Source: WJMB01 sp964581465 | Lineage (GTDB): Bacteria; RBG-13-66-14 | Reading direction: 5' to 3' | DNA: 64,000 nt | Assembly: GCA_964581465.1 (NCBI GenBank) | Contig: CAZOOP010000011.1 | Span: forward strand, 1-64,000 | In this document: in pieces, positions 33,802 through 42,797 of the stretch | Layout: each line of letters opens with the position of its first letter | Position numbering within the stretch: position 1 is the stretch's first letter | Notes under the pieces: model-generated | The model's input: the letters and a program-made list of their open reading frames with translations, nothing else | Databases searched by the model: none | Told to the model about the DNA's origin: nothing | Position numbers and translations under genes: made by a program

Positions 33802-34353
33802 ATGACCAAACACGCTATTCTGTTCACCATCGTACTGCTGGCGCTTACCGCTTCGGCGACCGTCATCGAGGTCGACACCTCCAGCGCCACCCCCACCGCC
33901 TGGAGCGTTTTAAGCGGCTATCCCGCTTCCAACTCACTGGACGGCGACTTCGGCTCCTTCTGGAGCAACGATCGCAACTCCCATCCCACCACCGACGGCG
34001 CCGGCGACTGGTTCCAGGTCGATTGGCCCGCCGATGTCGAGGTCGGCTACATCCGGACCGAGGGTCGCAGTTATCAGAGCGGCTACTACAGCATCCCCCA
34101 GGACGTCCGGCTGCACTTCTCCGACGGCAGCACCCTGGACTTCAGCTTCTCCGACACCACCGCCGACCACTGGGTCCAGGAGTATGACTTCTACGCCGAC
34201 CAGAAGACCACGGACTTCGTCAAGATCGAGTTCCTGACCTATTACCACCATGTTTGGGAGTTCGTCCAGTACTACGAGGTCGACTTCTACTACGACGACG
34301 ACTACCAGGCCGTGCGGGAAGCCTCCTGGGGCGCCATCAAGGCCCTGGACTAG
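33802..34353 (+). CDS. Secreted discoidin-like (F5/8 type C-like) protein
   Basis: This 183-residue protein has a signal peptide (MTKHAILFTIVLLALTASAT). The body resembles a galactose-binding-like/discoidin jelly-roll: ASNSLDGDFGSFWSNDRNSH (the usual N-terminal 'A..a.Dg...t.W' strand), GDWFQVDWPADVEVGYIRTE, VRLHFSDGSTLDFSF and FVKIEFLTYYHHVWEFVQYY. Such domains bind carbohydrates or lipids outside the cell. It ends REASWGAIKALD; the SWGxIKA segment also ends the candidate selenoprotein at 29772, suggesting a shared C-terminal signal. The start is ATG 33802; upstream AGGAG supports it. A hairpin follows at 34379-34400. Confidence 0.8.
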   Translation: MTKHAILFTIVLLALTASATVIEVDTSSATPTAWSVLSGYPASNSLDGDFGSFWSNDRNSHPTTDGAGDWFQVDWPADVEVGYIRTEGRSYQSGYYSIPQDVRLHFSDGSTLDFSFSDTTADHWVQEYDFYADQKTTDFVKIEFLTYYHHVWEFVQYYEVDFYYDDDYQAVREASWGAIKALD

Positions 34354-34378
34354 GCTCTCCGCGGCAAGCATGCTTTTA

Positions 34379-34400
34379 ACGGCCGGGGCAACCCGGCCGT
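34379..34400 (+). terminator. Terminator-like hairpin after the discoidin-like gene
   Basis: ACGGCCGGG and CCCGGCCGT form a 9-bp stem with a GCAA tetraloop, 26 nt past the stop. The T-run after it is poor. Confidence 0.65.
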
Positions 34401-34568
34401 AGTCTTTGCCATAAACGTCGCGTTCTCGCGAAACCAAGCGGTGTTTCGTAGTGGACCACCCGGCGCGGAACAGAATACTTGCCTTTCAACCTATTGGTTT
34501 CGTTTGATAACGGCAGTCGCACCGTCACCACGGCCCTTTCGAGGTAGTTAGCTCAATTCGTAATCATG

Positions 34569-34598
34569 AAGAACGGCGGACCCGGGTCCGCCGTTCTT
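34569..34598. terminator. Perfect palindrome before the His-rich gene's stop
   Basis: AAGAACGGCGGACCC and its complement form a 15-bp perfect inverted repeat, with TCGTTTTC further on. It lies 21 nt past the stop of the minus-strand gene at 34619 and may terminate transcription from both sides. Confidence 0.7.
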
Positions 34599-34618
34599 GC
34601 TCGTTTTCTCCCGGATGA

Positions 34619-34816
34619 CTAATCCTCGTGTTTGGCGATGGCCTCCTCGACGCCGGCGAGTTCCTTCTCCAGTTCGCCCTTGTAGTGCTTTAGCATTTCG
34701 AGTTTTTCGGCCTGGGAGCGGAAGCGCCGCGTGACGCAGGGTCCAGTGCCATGGTGTTCTTGAGGGTGGCAGCCGGAACGGCAGTGGTGCGGATGGTTGA
34801 GATGGTGATGGAACAT
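34619..34816 (-). CDS. Small histidine-rich, probably metal-binding protein
   Basis: This 65-residue protein begins MFHHHLNHPHHCRSGCHPQE and continues HHGTGPCVTR, with nine His and three Cys in the first 27 residues, then a coiled-coil-like segment (EKLEMLKHYKGELEKELAGV). The layout resembles DUF5320-type small proteins, which have a glycine/metal-binding-like head and an EKLEMLK-like helical tail. The head suggests metal binding. The ribosome binding site AAGGAG precedes ATG 34816. Four tandem CACCAACC repeats lie just upstream (34831-34862), and an ArsR-type regulator is encoded immediately upstream in the same direction, so metal-responsive control of the pair is plausible. Confidence 0.75.
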   Translation of the reverse strand: MFHHHLNHPHHCRSGCHPQEHHGTGPCVTRRFRSQAEKLEMLKHYKGELEKELAGVEEAIAKHED

Positions 34817-34830
34817 CGGTTCTCCTTTGG

Positions 34831-34862
34831 GGTTGGTGGGTTGGTGGGTTGGTGGGTTGGTG
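34831..34862 (-). repeat. Four tandem 8-bp repeats (CACCAACC) upstream of the His-rich gene
   Basis: The minus strand carries CACCAACC four times without interruption, ending 14 nt before the start codon. The repeats lie between the arsR-like gene and the small metal-binding-type gene. They could be regulator half-sites or a slippage-prone array; neither is shown by the sequence. Confidence 0.7.
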
Positions 34863-34938
34863 AATGTCGTGGGGGTCTGTAAACTAAAGTATTTTCGTAA
34901 CTGCTTAATATTTGGTTAAAAAAATGGAGCCGTAAACA

Positions 34939-35349
34939 TCAGCTGTTGTCAACGTTTGTTTCCAGTTCCGCGATCCGCTGCTCAAGGCGGGACAGCATCT
35001 GTTTGAGTTTATCGCGATGGCGGCGCAGGTGTTCGAGGTCCATCCGGGCGGGGTCGAGGCCGTGGAAGCTATCGACGCCGCAGGCCTCGCCCAGGGAGCG
35101 CAGGCAGACGTTGAGGCTGCGATGGTTGACGTGGTATGGCACGTGGTAGCCGTCGCGTTGGCCCTCCACCAGACCGGCCTGTCGCAGCACCCTGAGATGC
35201 TGGGAGACCGCCGCCGTGGAGATGCCCAGGGCCTTGCCCAGCTTTACCGCCCCCAGCGGGCCGTGATGGTGCAGGATCCGCAGGATGGCCATCCGGGTGC
35301 GACCGCCTAAAACCTTGAACATCTCGTCTGGATCAAGCTCACGATGCAT
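34939..35349 (-). CDS. ArsR-family transcriptional regulator
   Basis: This 136-residue protein has an ArsR-type winged HTH (FKVLGGRTRMAILRILHHHG, KLGKALGISTAAVSQHLRVL, RQAGLVEGQRDGYHVPYHV), followed by a C-terminal coiled-coil region (RRHRDKLKQMLSRLEQRIAE). ArsR proteins usually repress their own operon and release DNA on binding a metal or other signal; I see no classic CxCxxC metal site. The downstream neighbour is a His-rich small protein 122 nt away, with tandem repeats between them. The start is ATG 35349 with a weak AAAGGT upstream. Confidence 0.9.
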   Translation of the reverse strand: MHRELDPDEMFKVLGGRTRMAILRILHHHGPLGAVKLGKALGISTAAVSQHLRVLRQAGLVEGQRDGYHVPYHVNHRSLNVCLRSLGEACGVDSFHGLDPARMDLEHLRRHRDKLKQMLSRLEQRIAELETNVDNS

Positions 35350-35644
35350 GGATGACCTTTCAAGTATTTAAGCAACGCCTAAATTATAGCCTGTATTGGA
35401 AAGGTTGTCAAGGTGATCACGCCGCTCCCCAAGTTCTGTCGCTCGGGGTTGGAATCGGGATTCACCTTGCTTGTCTTAGCGCGGACGAGCCGGTATCGGA
35501 ACCGGCGCGTCAATATCGCCGCTGTGCGCGGCTATCCGCGATGGTTTTTCGCCGGACCGCACAAAGATAACGCTCCGGCGTAGAACTCTTGTTACGAAGA
35601 GCATCCGGCGACACGCATCTCCGGCTAGTCTGCTTCGAGGCTTC
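35350..35644. other. Spacer upstream of the arsR-like gene
   Basis: It contains an inverted GCCGGTATCGGAACCGGC (35489-35506). Nothing else is recognised. Confidence 0.4.
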
Positions 35645-37570
35645 CTACTCCTCGCGGCCGCCCAGGTGCTCGGCCAGGAAGGGCTCGACCTTCGAATAGA
35701 AGTCCAGGCGGTTCTCCGGCCGGGCGAAGCCGTGGCCCTCGTTCTCGTAGACGTAGTACTCGTGGGGTATCCCGGCTTGCTCGAGGGCCGCGGTGATCTG
35801 CTCGCCCTCGGAGAGCTTGACCCGGGGGTCGTTGGCGCCGTAGGCCAGGATCAACGGGGTGCGGATCCGCTCGGCGTAGTTGAGCGGGCTGCGCTCGGCG
35901 ATCATCTCGCCCTCGGTCTCCGGATCGCCGATCATCCGGTAGAGCCGCTTGATCTCGGGCTTCCAGTAGGGCGGGATGGTCTCGATGAGCGTCTTGAGGT
36001 TCGACGGTCCGACGATGGAGACGGCGCAGCGGTAGTAGCGGTGCTCGTCGGCGGAGGCGTCGTCGACGTCGGGGCGCTCGGCTGTTTCGGTGAAGCTCAC
36101 CCCGGCCAGCGCGGCGTAGCCGCCGTAGCTGCCGCCCATGATGCACAGCCGCTCGGGATCGGCGTAGCCCTCGGCGACGGCCCAGTTGCAGGCGTCGGTG
36201 AGGTCGTGCTGCATCTTGCGGCCCCACTCCTTGTCTCCGGCCAGCAGGTGGTCGCGACCGTAGCCCTGGCTGCCGCGGTAGTTGACCTGCAGCACCGCGT
36301 AGCCGCGATTGGCCAGCCACTGCACCGTGGGATGCGCCCCCCAGATGTCGCGAACCTGGGGTCCGCCGTGAACCAGCAGGACTAACGGCAAGTTCTCGGC
36401 TTCGACGCCCGGGGGCAGAGTAAGATATCCCGGGATGCGGCGGCCGTCACGGGCGGTGTACTCCACGGCCCTCATCGGCGCCAGCTCGTACTCGTCGAGC
36501 TCGGGCTTGACGGTGAAGAGCAGTTCGGGCTCCCCACCGCGGGTGTAGCTGTAGTAGGCCGTGCTGCGGTGGGGACGGTTGACGGCCAGCAACCAGCGGG
36601 CGTTGTCCCGGCTCTGGTCGACGATCTGATACCAGCCGTCGGAGAAGCGCTCGTTCAAACGCTCCAGGTCCGCCTCGACATCCTCGGCCAGGGGCCGCCA
36701 CTCGTGCTTGACCCGGTTGACGATCACCGCCAGGGGGCGGCGGGTGGCCGGCTCGCGCAGCAGGTTGCGCCCCACCATCCGGCTGTGCAGATCGTACTCC
36801 TCGTCGACGACCAGGGTTTCGCTTTTCCCGGTCTCGGGGTCGAAGCGCACCAGGCGCTGGGTGTCGCCGCCCCGGGGATCGGCGATCAACACCCGACGAT
36901 CGTCGGCGTCGAAGCCGATGACGGCGGCGTGGGCGTCCTGGTGCTCCCAACGATCGACCACACGCCAGTCGTCCTCGGGAGTCTTGCGGTAGAGCAGCTC
37001 GCGGCCGGCCTCCGGGGTGGCCCTCAGCGCCAGGCGCACCTCGAGGTCGCCGTCGGCGATGAACTCGGCCACGTCGCCTGGGTTCTCGGCCGTCTGGACC
37101 AGCTCGCCGCTCTCCACATTCAGCCGGAAGGCGTCGAAGAGGGCCGGGTCGCGCCGGTTGAGCCAGACGAAGAGCTCGTCGGGGCGCTTCAGGCTGCTTG
37201 CGGCGGGCACCGCCTTGACGCCCTCGAAGGGGGTCAGGTCGACGGCCTCGCCGTCGGGGTTCCGCGGATCTATCCGGTAGAGATGGTGGTTCTCGTCGCC
37301 GTCGGAGTCCTGGAGGTAGATGATCCAGCGGCCGTTCTCGGCCCAGAAGTGGCGCATGATGCCCCGGCCGGTGTCCGCCGTCAGCGGGCGTTCCTCGCCG
37401 CTGGCAAGATCGAGCAGCCAGATGTTGAGCACGCCGTCGCGGGGGGCGATGTAGCTCAGTAGTTCGCCGTCCGGGGAGAGGCGTGGTTGCATCTTCTCCG
37501 GATTACCGAAGAGGACGGACTTGGGGATCAGGGGGACCGACATCGTATTGCTTTGATTGGACTTAGACAT
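35645..37570 (-). CDS. S9-family serine peptidase (prolyl oligopeptidase-like), cytoplasmic form
   Basis: This 641-residue protein has an N-terminal WD40/TolB-like propeller (for example QPRLSPDGELLSYIAPRDGV, GRWIIYLQDSDGDENHHLYR) over residues about 20-390 and a C-terminal alpha/beta-hydrolase domain. The triad is Ser in GGSYGGYAAL, Asp in AYGANDPRVKLSEGEQ and His in YENEGHGFARPEN, as in acylaminoacyl-peptidase/DPP-type S9C enzymes, which cleave small peptides. It starts MSKSNQSNTMSVPLIPKS at ATG 37570 after AAGGAAAA, with no signal peptide. A paralogue with a signal peptide lies just upstream at 38087-40027, and the two share most motifs. Confidence 0.9.
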   Translation of the reverse strand: MSKSNQSNTMSVPLIPKSVLFGNPEKMQPRLSPDGELLSYIAPRDGVLNIWLLDLASGEERPLTADTGRGIMRHFWAENGRWIIYLQDSDGDENHHLYRIDPRNPDGEAVDLTPFEGVKAVPAASSLKRPDELFVWLNRRDPALFDAFRLNVESGELVQTAENPGDVAEFIADGDLEVRLALRATPEAGRELLYRKTPEDDWRVVDRWEHQDAHAAVIGFDADDRRVLIADPRGGDTQRLVRFDPETGKSETLVVDEEYDLHSRMVGRNLLREPATRRPLAVIVNRVKHEWRPLAEDVEADLERLNERFSDGWYQIVDQSRDNARWLLAVNRPHRSTAYYSYTRGGEPELLFTVKPELDEYELAPMRAVEYTARDGRRIPGYLTLPPGVEAENLPLVLLVHGGPQVRDIWGAHPTVQWLANRGYAVLQVNYRGSQGYGRDHLLAGDKEWGRKMQHDLTDACNWAVAEGYADPERLCIMGGSYGGYAALAGVSFTETAERPDVDDASADEHRYYRCAVSIVGPSNLKTLIETIPPYWKPEIKRLYRMIGDPETEGEMIAERSPLNYAERIRTPLILAYGANDPRVKLSEGEQITAALEQAGIPHEYYVYENEGHGFARPENRLDFYSKVEPFLAEHLGGREE

Positions 37571-38086
37571 CACGTTTTCCTTTTTTCTGATGGTTCGTGC
37601 AATCCAGCTCTCCAGCACGTCTAGGTTACTCCCCCCAAAGGTCGTTTGGCAAGACGAAGGCGCTAGCATTGGCTCGACTGCAAGGCGAAGTCGTCAACCA
37701 CCGCAGGTGTTGATCGTTGACAGAACAAAAGGCCAAGGGGCTGAGGAAAGGTATAAGATAGCCAATGCTCTTTGTACCAGCAGGTCTTATCACAGCTCGC
37801 AGATACCGGCCACAACCGGTCCCGGGTCAGTTGGTTACTGTATACGATAAAAACCACGGTTTTCCAATCAGCTTGCCGTATTGTTTCCAGATGATCCAGT
37901 AAAGGCGCAAACCGCTCCCGGCCGCCCCTTACTGCTCACATCGATACAGCAGCTTTGCGGTAGCCTGACTAGATCGCTCTCCACATATATCGGCGCTTGG
38001 ACAGACGGGTTCTGGATTGAAGCTATGCGGGCCGACCTTAAGGTCGACCCCTACATAGTTCCAATCATGGATAATCGATCGGGAGC
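37571..38086. other. Spacer between the two S9 peptidase genes
   Basis: This 516-bp stretch shows no supported gene, strong terminator or clear repeat, although its AT-rich composition is like the repeat-bearing spacers. Confidence 0.45.
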
Positions 38087-40027
38087 CTACTCCGCACGGC
38101 CGCCCAGGTGTTCGGCCAGGAAGGCCTCGACGCGGCGGTAGGCGTCCAGGCGGTTCTCGGGCCGGGCGAAGCCGTGGCCCTCGTCCTCGTAGACCACGTA
38201 CTCGTAGTCGACACCGGCATCCTCGAGCGCCGCCGAGATCTGCTCGCCCTCGGAGAGCTTCACTCGGGGGTCGTTGGCGCCGTAGAGCAGCAGCATGGGG
38301 ATCTCGATGCGCTCGACGTAGTTGATCGGGCTGCGCGAGGCCAGGAAATCGGCCTCGGTCTCGGGATTGCCCACACGCTTGTAGAAACTCTCCCGACCGA
38401 CGGTCCAGTAAGGCGGGACGGTCTCGATGAAGGTGATCAGGTTGGCCGGACCGATGCCGGAAACGGCGCAGCGGTAGAAGTCGTACTCCTCGGGGTACTG
38501 GTCGGCCAGCGCGGTGCGCTCGTCACCGGTGGTGAGGGTCGCCCCGGCCAGGGCGGCGTATCCGCCGTAGCTCCAACCGTAGATGGCCACCCGCTCGGGA
38601 TCGGCGATGCCCAACCCGACAGCCCAGTTGGCGGCGTCGGTCAGGTCGTCCTGCATCGCGCCGCCCCATTCCTTGTCACCGGCGTGAAGGTGGGCTTTAC
38701 CGTAGCCGTCGCTGCCGCGATAGTTGACCTGAAGCACGGCGTAGCCTCGGTTGGCCAGGAACTGCACCTCGGGATTGTATCCCCAGGTGTCGCGGGCCCA
38801 GGGTCCGCCGTGGACGTTGAGCACCAGGGGCAGGTCCCGGGGCAGCAGGCCCGGCGGCAGGGTCAGGTAGCCCTCTATCTCGAGGCCGTCGCGGGCGGTG
38901 TAGGAGACGGGGATCATCGGCGCCAGGGTGTAATCGTTGATCCGCGGCTTGACATCGAAGATCTTCGTCAGGCTCTTATCGTCCCTCTGATAGACGTACG
39001 TCTCCGGACTGCGATCGGCGTAGAGCACGGTCAACAGCCAGGTCTCATCGTCGCGGGAACGGTCGGAGATCAGAGGCTCACCGTCGGAGAAGTGGGCTTC
39101 CAGGAACTCGACATCATCGGCGACGTCGTCGGTGAGGGCGATCCAGCGTTGCTTCTCGGCCTGGATGCTCACCATGTCCAGCTCCTCGGTGACCGGGTCG
39201 AACTCGAACTGGCCGCCGATGTCGTAGTCGGGGTCTTCGGCCAGCACCTCGATCTCGCCGGTGGCGGGATCGTAGGCGACCAAGCGCGCGGTGTCAGTGT
39301 CACGGCTGTCCAACATATACAGCTCATCGCCGTCCGGAGTGAACGCGATGGTCGTCGAGACCGAATCATCGAAACCCCACGTGATGTGCTTCTCCCACTC
39401 GTCCCCGGCGCTCTCGCGATACCAGAGCTCCGTACCGCCGTCGGGACCGGGTTTCATATAGGCCCGGGGCACCCACTGATCGTCCAGGTCATAGCCGTAG
39501 GTATCACCCGGGTTCTCGATGATCAGCCCGCGCTCGCCGGTGTAGAGGTTCAACCGGTAGATGTCGAAGACGCTGGGATCGCGATCGTTCATGTAGAGAA
39601 CGACCTCGTCGGGGTGATCGTACTCCGGATAGGCGATGTAGCACTTGACGTCTTCATAGGGTGTCAGGTCGCGCACCTCGCCGGTTTCAACATCAACGGC
39701 GTAGAGGTGGTGGTTCTCGTCGCCGTCTTTATCCTGGAGGTAGAGGACGTACTCGCCGTTCTTGGCCCAGTAGTACCGGAAGATACCCCGGCCGTCGTCG
39801 GTGGTCAGGGGTCGGTCGTCATCCTCGCCGACCGTCTTGATCCAGATATTGAGCACACCCTCGTAGGGCGCCACGTAGGTCATCTGCTCACCGTCGGGAG
39901 AAAGACGGGGGGAGACCTTGCTGGGATTGCCCATCAGGACTTCGAGGGGGATCAGCCGGGGGAGCATCGCCGTGGCAGGAAGAACCAGGGCCAGGATAAT
40001 CAAGATCGCGGGTACGAGGCGTTTCAT
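38087..40027 (-). CDS. S9-family serine peptidase, exported paralogue
   Basis: This 646-residue protein has the same plan as its neighbour at 35645, but with a signal peptide (MKRLVPAILIILALVLPATA). The propeller follows (SPDGEQMTYVAPYEGVLNIW, GEYVLYLQDKDGDENHHLYA), then the hydrolase domain with catalytic Ser in YGWSYGGYAAL, Asp in LYGANDPRVKLSEGEQ and His in YEDEGHGFARPEN. It should act in the periplasm on peptides. ATG 40027 has an AAGGAG ribosome binding site. The 516-bp gap and separate signals make independent transcription likely. The pair looks like a duplication in which one copy lost or gained the export signal. Confidence 0.9.
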   Translation of the reverse strand: MKRLVPAILIILALVLPATAMLPRLIPLEVLMGNPSKVSPRLSPDGEQMTYVAPYEGVLNIWIKTVGEDDDRPLTTDDGRGIFRYYWAKNGEYVLYLQDKDGDENHHLYAVDVETGEVRDLTPYEDVKCYIAYPEYDHPDEVVLYMNDRDPSVFDIYRLNLYTGERGLIIENPGDTYGYDLDDQWVPRAYMKPGPDGGTELWYRESAGDEWEKHITWGFDDSVSTTIAFTPDGDELYMLDSRDTDTARLVAYDPATGEIEVLAEDPDYDIGGQFEFDPVTEELDMVSIQAEKQRWIALTDDVADDVEFLEAHFSDGEPLISDRSRDDETWLLTVLYADRSPETYVYQRDDKSLTKIFDVKPRINDYTLAPMIPVSYTARDGLEIEGYLTLPPGLLPRDLPLVLNVHGGPWARDTWGYNPEVQFLANRGYAVLQVNYRGSDGYGKAHLHAGDKEWGGAMQDDLTDAANWAVGLGIADPERVAIYGWSYGGYAALAGATLTTGDERTALADQYPEEYDFYRCAVSGIGPANLITFIETVPPYWTVGRESFYKRVGNPETEADFLASRSPINYVERIEIPMLLLYGANDPRVKLSEGEQISAALEDAGVDYEYVVYEDEGHGFARPENRLDAYRRVEAFLAEHLGGRAE

Positions 40028-40118
40028 CAGCTACTCCTTGTTGTATATGATCACGATACGTGTGCAAATCCGGGGACCTCGCCGAAGCCGGGCCTGCGTG
40101 AGCCGTCGCCCTCGACCG

Positions 40119-40202
40119 GCTTTGGCACGTTTCTTGCGGAGTGGACCGCCGGTTTTGCCGGCCAGGTGACCCCGCCCCGCTGCAAGAAACGTGCCAAAGC
40201 CT
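40119..40202. repeat. Palindromic intergenic repeat (20-bp arms), copy 1
   Basis: GGCTTTGGCACGTTTCTTGC and its exact reverse complement GCAAGAAACGTGCCAAAGCC are separated by 44 nt that contain a second small palindrome (GCCGGTTTTGCCGGC). The same structure recurs at 56069-56147. It would form a large hairpin, like REP/BIME-type elements. Confidence 0.85.
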
Positions 40203-40690
40203 CGCCGGGGGTGAATCCGGACGGTCGGGCGGCCTGAGTCCGTTCGACTTGGGTCATCGGGCGTAGCGGTTCAGCCGATTCAGCCGGTGAAGGCCATTGG
40301 AAAGCCGATAAGACCGCAGCGCCCCCGGATGGTCCAAATACAATTGGGATCACATAACGGCAGTGGGGCCATAAGAAAGAATCATAACATTAACATTTTT
40401 GCAGCAATCAGGTGGTAGAGCATACACTCGCAAATACTGTTTTTGCAAGATTGGAAGATCTTCACTCATCCCGGTTCCGCGCCTCGATGATGCGCGGCAC
40501 CTTGATCGACTACGTTATTATCCCGCTCAGACACAATCAACTGAAGCCGGAGAGGTTATCAGCGGATTGAGGTTAGGTTTCGCCCTTGTATCAGCCGGGG
40601 GTATGATCGAATCGGCGTCCCTGATCAAAGCGAACTCCGGGAGCGGCATCCTGCCGGCAGCACAAGACAGTCGCTGAGGTTGATCCCTTT

Positions 40691-40969
40691 GGCATTATCA
40701 CGACAAACGGAACCACTATCTGAAGCATTAAAAACTGCTAAGAGCTGCTGTGAGTGATTAGCTCTTGTTGCTCGACTTGCTGACGGCGTCACTTGGACGA
40801 AACGCCTTGATTCTCCAGTGACTAAACCGGTCCACTGTCATGATAGTCCGGTCTTCACTTGTTGAAGCTGCCGGACCAACCGGCGGGATGTGACAATCAA
40901 GCGAACTGTAATGCATGATATCACAAGATGTTAGAGGTATACTCCGATTCATGTTCGAGTGATAATCCG
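40691..40969. repeat. Possible further MITE-like element
   Basis: The left end GGCATTATCACGACAAACGG then AACC and the right end, read inward GGATTATCACTCGAACATG, are imperfect inverted repeats of the same style as Families 1-4. I see no second copy and no clear target duplication. Confidence 0.45.
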
Positions 40970-41192
40970 GTCCAGTATGTTGTGTAGGCCACTTCGACGA
41001 AACGTCCGCGTGGTTCTCTAACTATGACACAGCTTCATCCGGGAAGGTTTCAGTGAGTAGGCGGCAAGACGGTATCAACACACTCCAGGCATTCTAGCAT
41101 TGCCAAGCCGGGGTTGAAAAGCATATAATATCTGCCAGATACAATACGGCGGTGAAAGTGTGCTGGTTTCCGCTGCTTTCCCGCCCCGCTGC

Positions 41193-41201
41193 TGTTATAA
41201 T
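41193..41201 (+). promoter_or_regulatory. Extended -10 promoter of the MATE transporter gene
   Basis: TGT followed by a perfect TATAAT lies 45 nt upstream of the GTG start. The -35 region is weak. Confidence 0.55.
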
Positions 41202-41245
41202 TCGCCCCTTGACGCTTCGAAAACGACACCTCCCCGGGAGCTCCC

Positions 41246-42640
41246 GTGGCCAAGCTGGACCTCGACAACAAGAGCCTCTACTGGAACATCTGGCAGTTGG
41301 CCTGGCCCGCGGCCCTGGCCGGCATCCTGATGAACTTCGCCCACATCGTCGACCGCATCTTCATCGGCTCGCTGGGCGTGGATCAGGTTACGGCGGCGGG
41401 CTTCGCCGGCAGTGTGATCTGGTTCATCTTCTCCTTCATCCAGATCGTCGCTGCCGGAGCGGTGGCCATCGTGGCCCGTCACTGGGGCGCGGAGGAGTTC
41501 GAGGAGGCCGACGCCTCGGGTCATCGGGCGGTCTGGTTGGCCGCCATCCTGGGCCTGTTCTTCGTCGTGCTGGTGTATTTCGCCGCGCCACTGCTGATCG
41601 GCTTCTACAGCCCCACGCCGGACCAGTTCCCCCTGGCGGTGGACTACCTGCGCATCTTCGCACCGGGCTTCGGGGCGATGATGGTGGCCTTCACGGTCCA
41701 TTCGGTCTTCTCCGGTTCCGGCGACACCCGCACGGGGATGTTCGCCTTCGTCAGCATCAACGGCATCAACGTCCTGCTCAACTGGCTGCTGATCTTCGGC
41801 CACTGGGGCTTTCCCGCCCTGGGGCTGCGCGGCGCGGCCCTGGCCACCACCATCAGCCACTTCCTGGGCACCGGTGTGATCTTCCTGGCCTACGCGATGC
41901 GCTGGAGCAACGTCTCCATCAAGGGTTTCTTCGCCAACCGGCCTCGCTGGATCGAGATCAAGCGCTTCCTGCGCATCGGTCTGCCGGCCACGGGCCAGGC
42001 GATCACCCGGCCGCTGACCGGCATGGCGATGATGGCCCTGGCCAGCCGCCTGACCACGGAGATCGACGGCGTGACGCACAACCTGGTGGCCACGGCCTTC
42101 ACCATCGGGATGACGGCGCTCTCCTTCGGCCAGTTCTTCGCCCAGGGATTGATGGCCGCTCCGGCGCCCCTGGTGGGCCAGTTCCTGGGGCGCAAGGACC
42201 CCGATAACGCTCACAAAGCCGCCGACAAGGTCAGCCTGCTCGGGGTGATGATCCAGATCGGCATGGCCCTGGTGCTGATCTTCTTCGGCCGCCAACTGGC
42301 CTCGATCTTCCTCACCAACGACGGCTCGGGCATCGTCGACGGCATCCTGTCGATGTCCCACAACTATCTGATCTTCATCGGCCTGGGCTCGATCATCAGC
42401 GTGCTGGCCTGGACCTACGGCGGAGCCTTCCGGGGCGCCGGGGACACCAAGCCGCCGATGTGGGGCGCGATCATCGCCAACTGGGCCGTCAAACTGCCCA
42501 TCGCCGTCCTGGGCGTCTACGTCTTCGGCTGGCACGATTACGCCATCTGGGGCGCGGTCTTCGCCTCGCAGATCGCCGAGGGGCTCTACGTCTGGCTGCG
42601 TTTCCGCCGGGGCCGTTGGACCGAGGTCGAGCTGGCCTGA
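41246..42640 (+). CDS. MATE-family efflux transporter
   Basis: This 464-residue membrane protein has 12 hydrophobic segments in two similar halves, as in MATE (NorM/DinF) antiporters that export drugs or metabolites using H+ or Na+ gradients. Typical motifs are WPAALAGILMNFAHIVDRIF at the start, the VHSVFSGSGDTRTGMF segment and its second-half counterpart TYGGAFRGAGDTKPPMWG, with GxGxTR/K-type loops. The start is GTG 41246 after GGGAG. An extended -10 promoter lies at 41193-41201 and a perfect terminator at 42662-42690. The substrate cannot be inferred. Confidence 0.93.
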   Translation: MAKLDLDNKSLYWNIWQLAWPAALAGILMNFAHIVDRIFIGSLGVDQVTAAGFAGSVIWFIFSFIQIVAAGAVAIVARHWGAEEFEEADASGHRAVWLAAILGLFFVVLVYFAAPLLIGFYSPTPDQFPLAVDYLRIFAPGFGAMMVAFTVHSVFSGSGDTRTGMFAFVSINGINVLLNWLLIFGHWGFPALGLRGAALATTISHFLGTGVIFLAYAMRWSNVSIKGFFANRPRWIEIKRFLRIGLPATGQAITRPLTGMAMMALASRLTTEIDGVTHNLVATAFTIGMTALSFGQFFAQGLMAAPAPLVGQFLGRKDPDNAHKAADKVSLLGVMIQIGMALVLIFFGRQLASIFLTNDGSGIVDGILSMSHNYLIFIGLGSIISVLAWTYGGAFRGAGDTKPPMWGAIIANWAVKLPIAVLGVYVFGWHDYAIWGAVFASQIAEGLYVWLRFRRGRWTEVELA

Positions 42641-42661
42641 TTCCGAACAGACCCTCGTCGT

Positions 42662-42690
42662 CGAAGCGGCCCGCCAGGCGGGCCGCTTCG
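42662..42690 (+). terminator. Terminator of the MATE transporter gene
   Basis: CGAAGCGGCCCGCC and GGCGGGCCGCTTCG form a 14-bp perfect stem 21 nt past the stop, followed by CTCGTTCT. Confidence 0.85.
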
Positions 42691-42797
42691 CTCGTTCTCC
42701 ATTGCTGTGGGCCGAACTTCCTGGTAGAATGGCTGACGCCAAGCACCCGCAAGCAGCTATCCGGCGCCGACCGACGGCGCGACCATCCCCAACCACG

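Larger units (their letters stand above)
40028..41245. other. Intergenic region with palindromic and MITE-like repeats
   Basis: It contains the palindromic repeat at 40119-40202, the possible element at 40691-40969, and the MATE promoter element at 41193-41201. The rest is AT-rich with nothing recognised. Confidence 0.5.
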
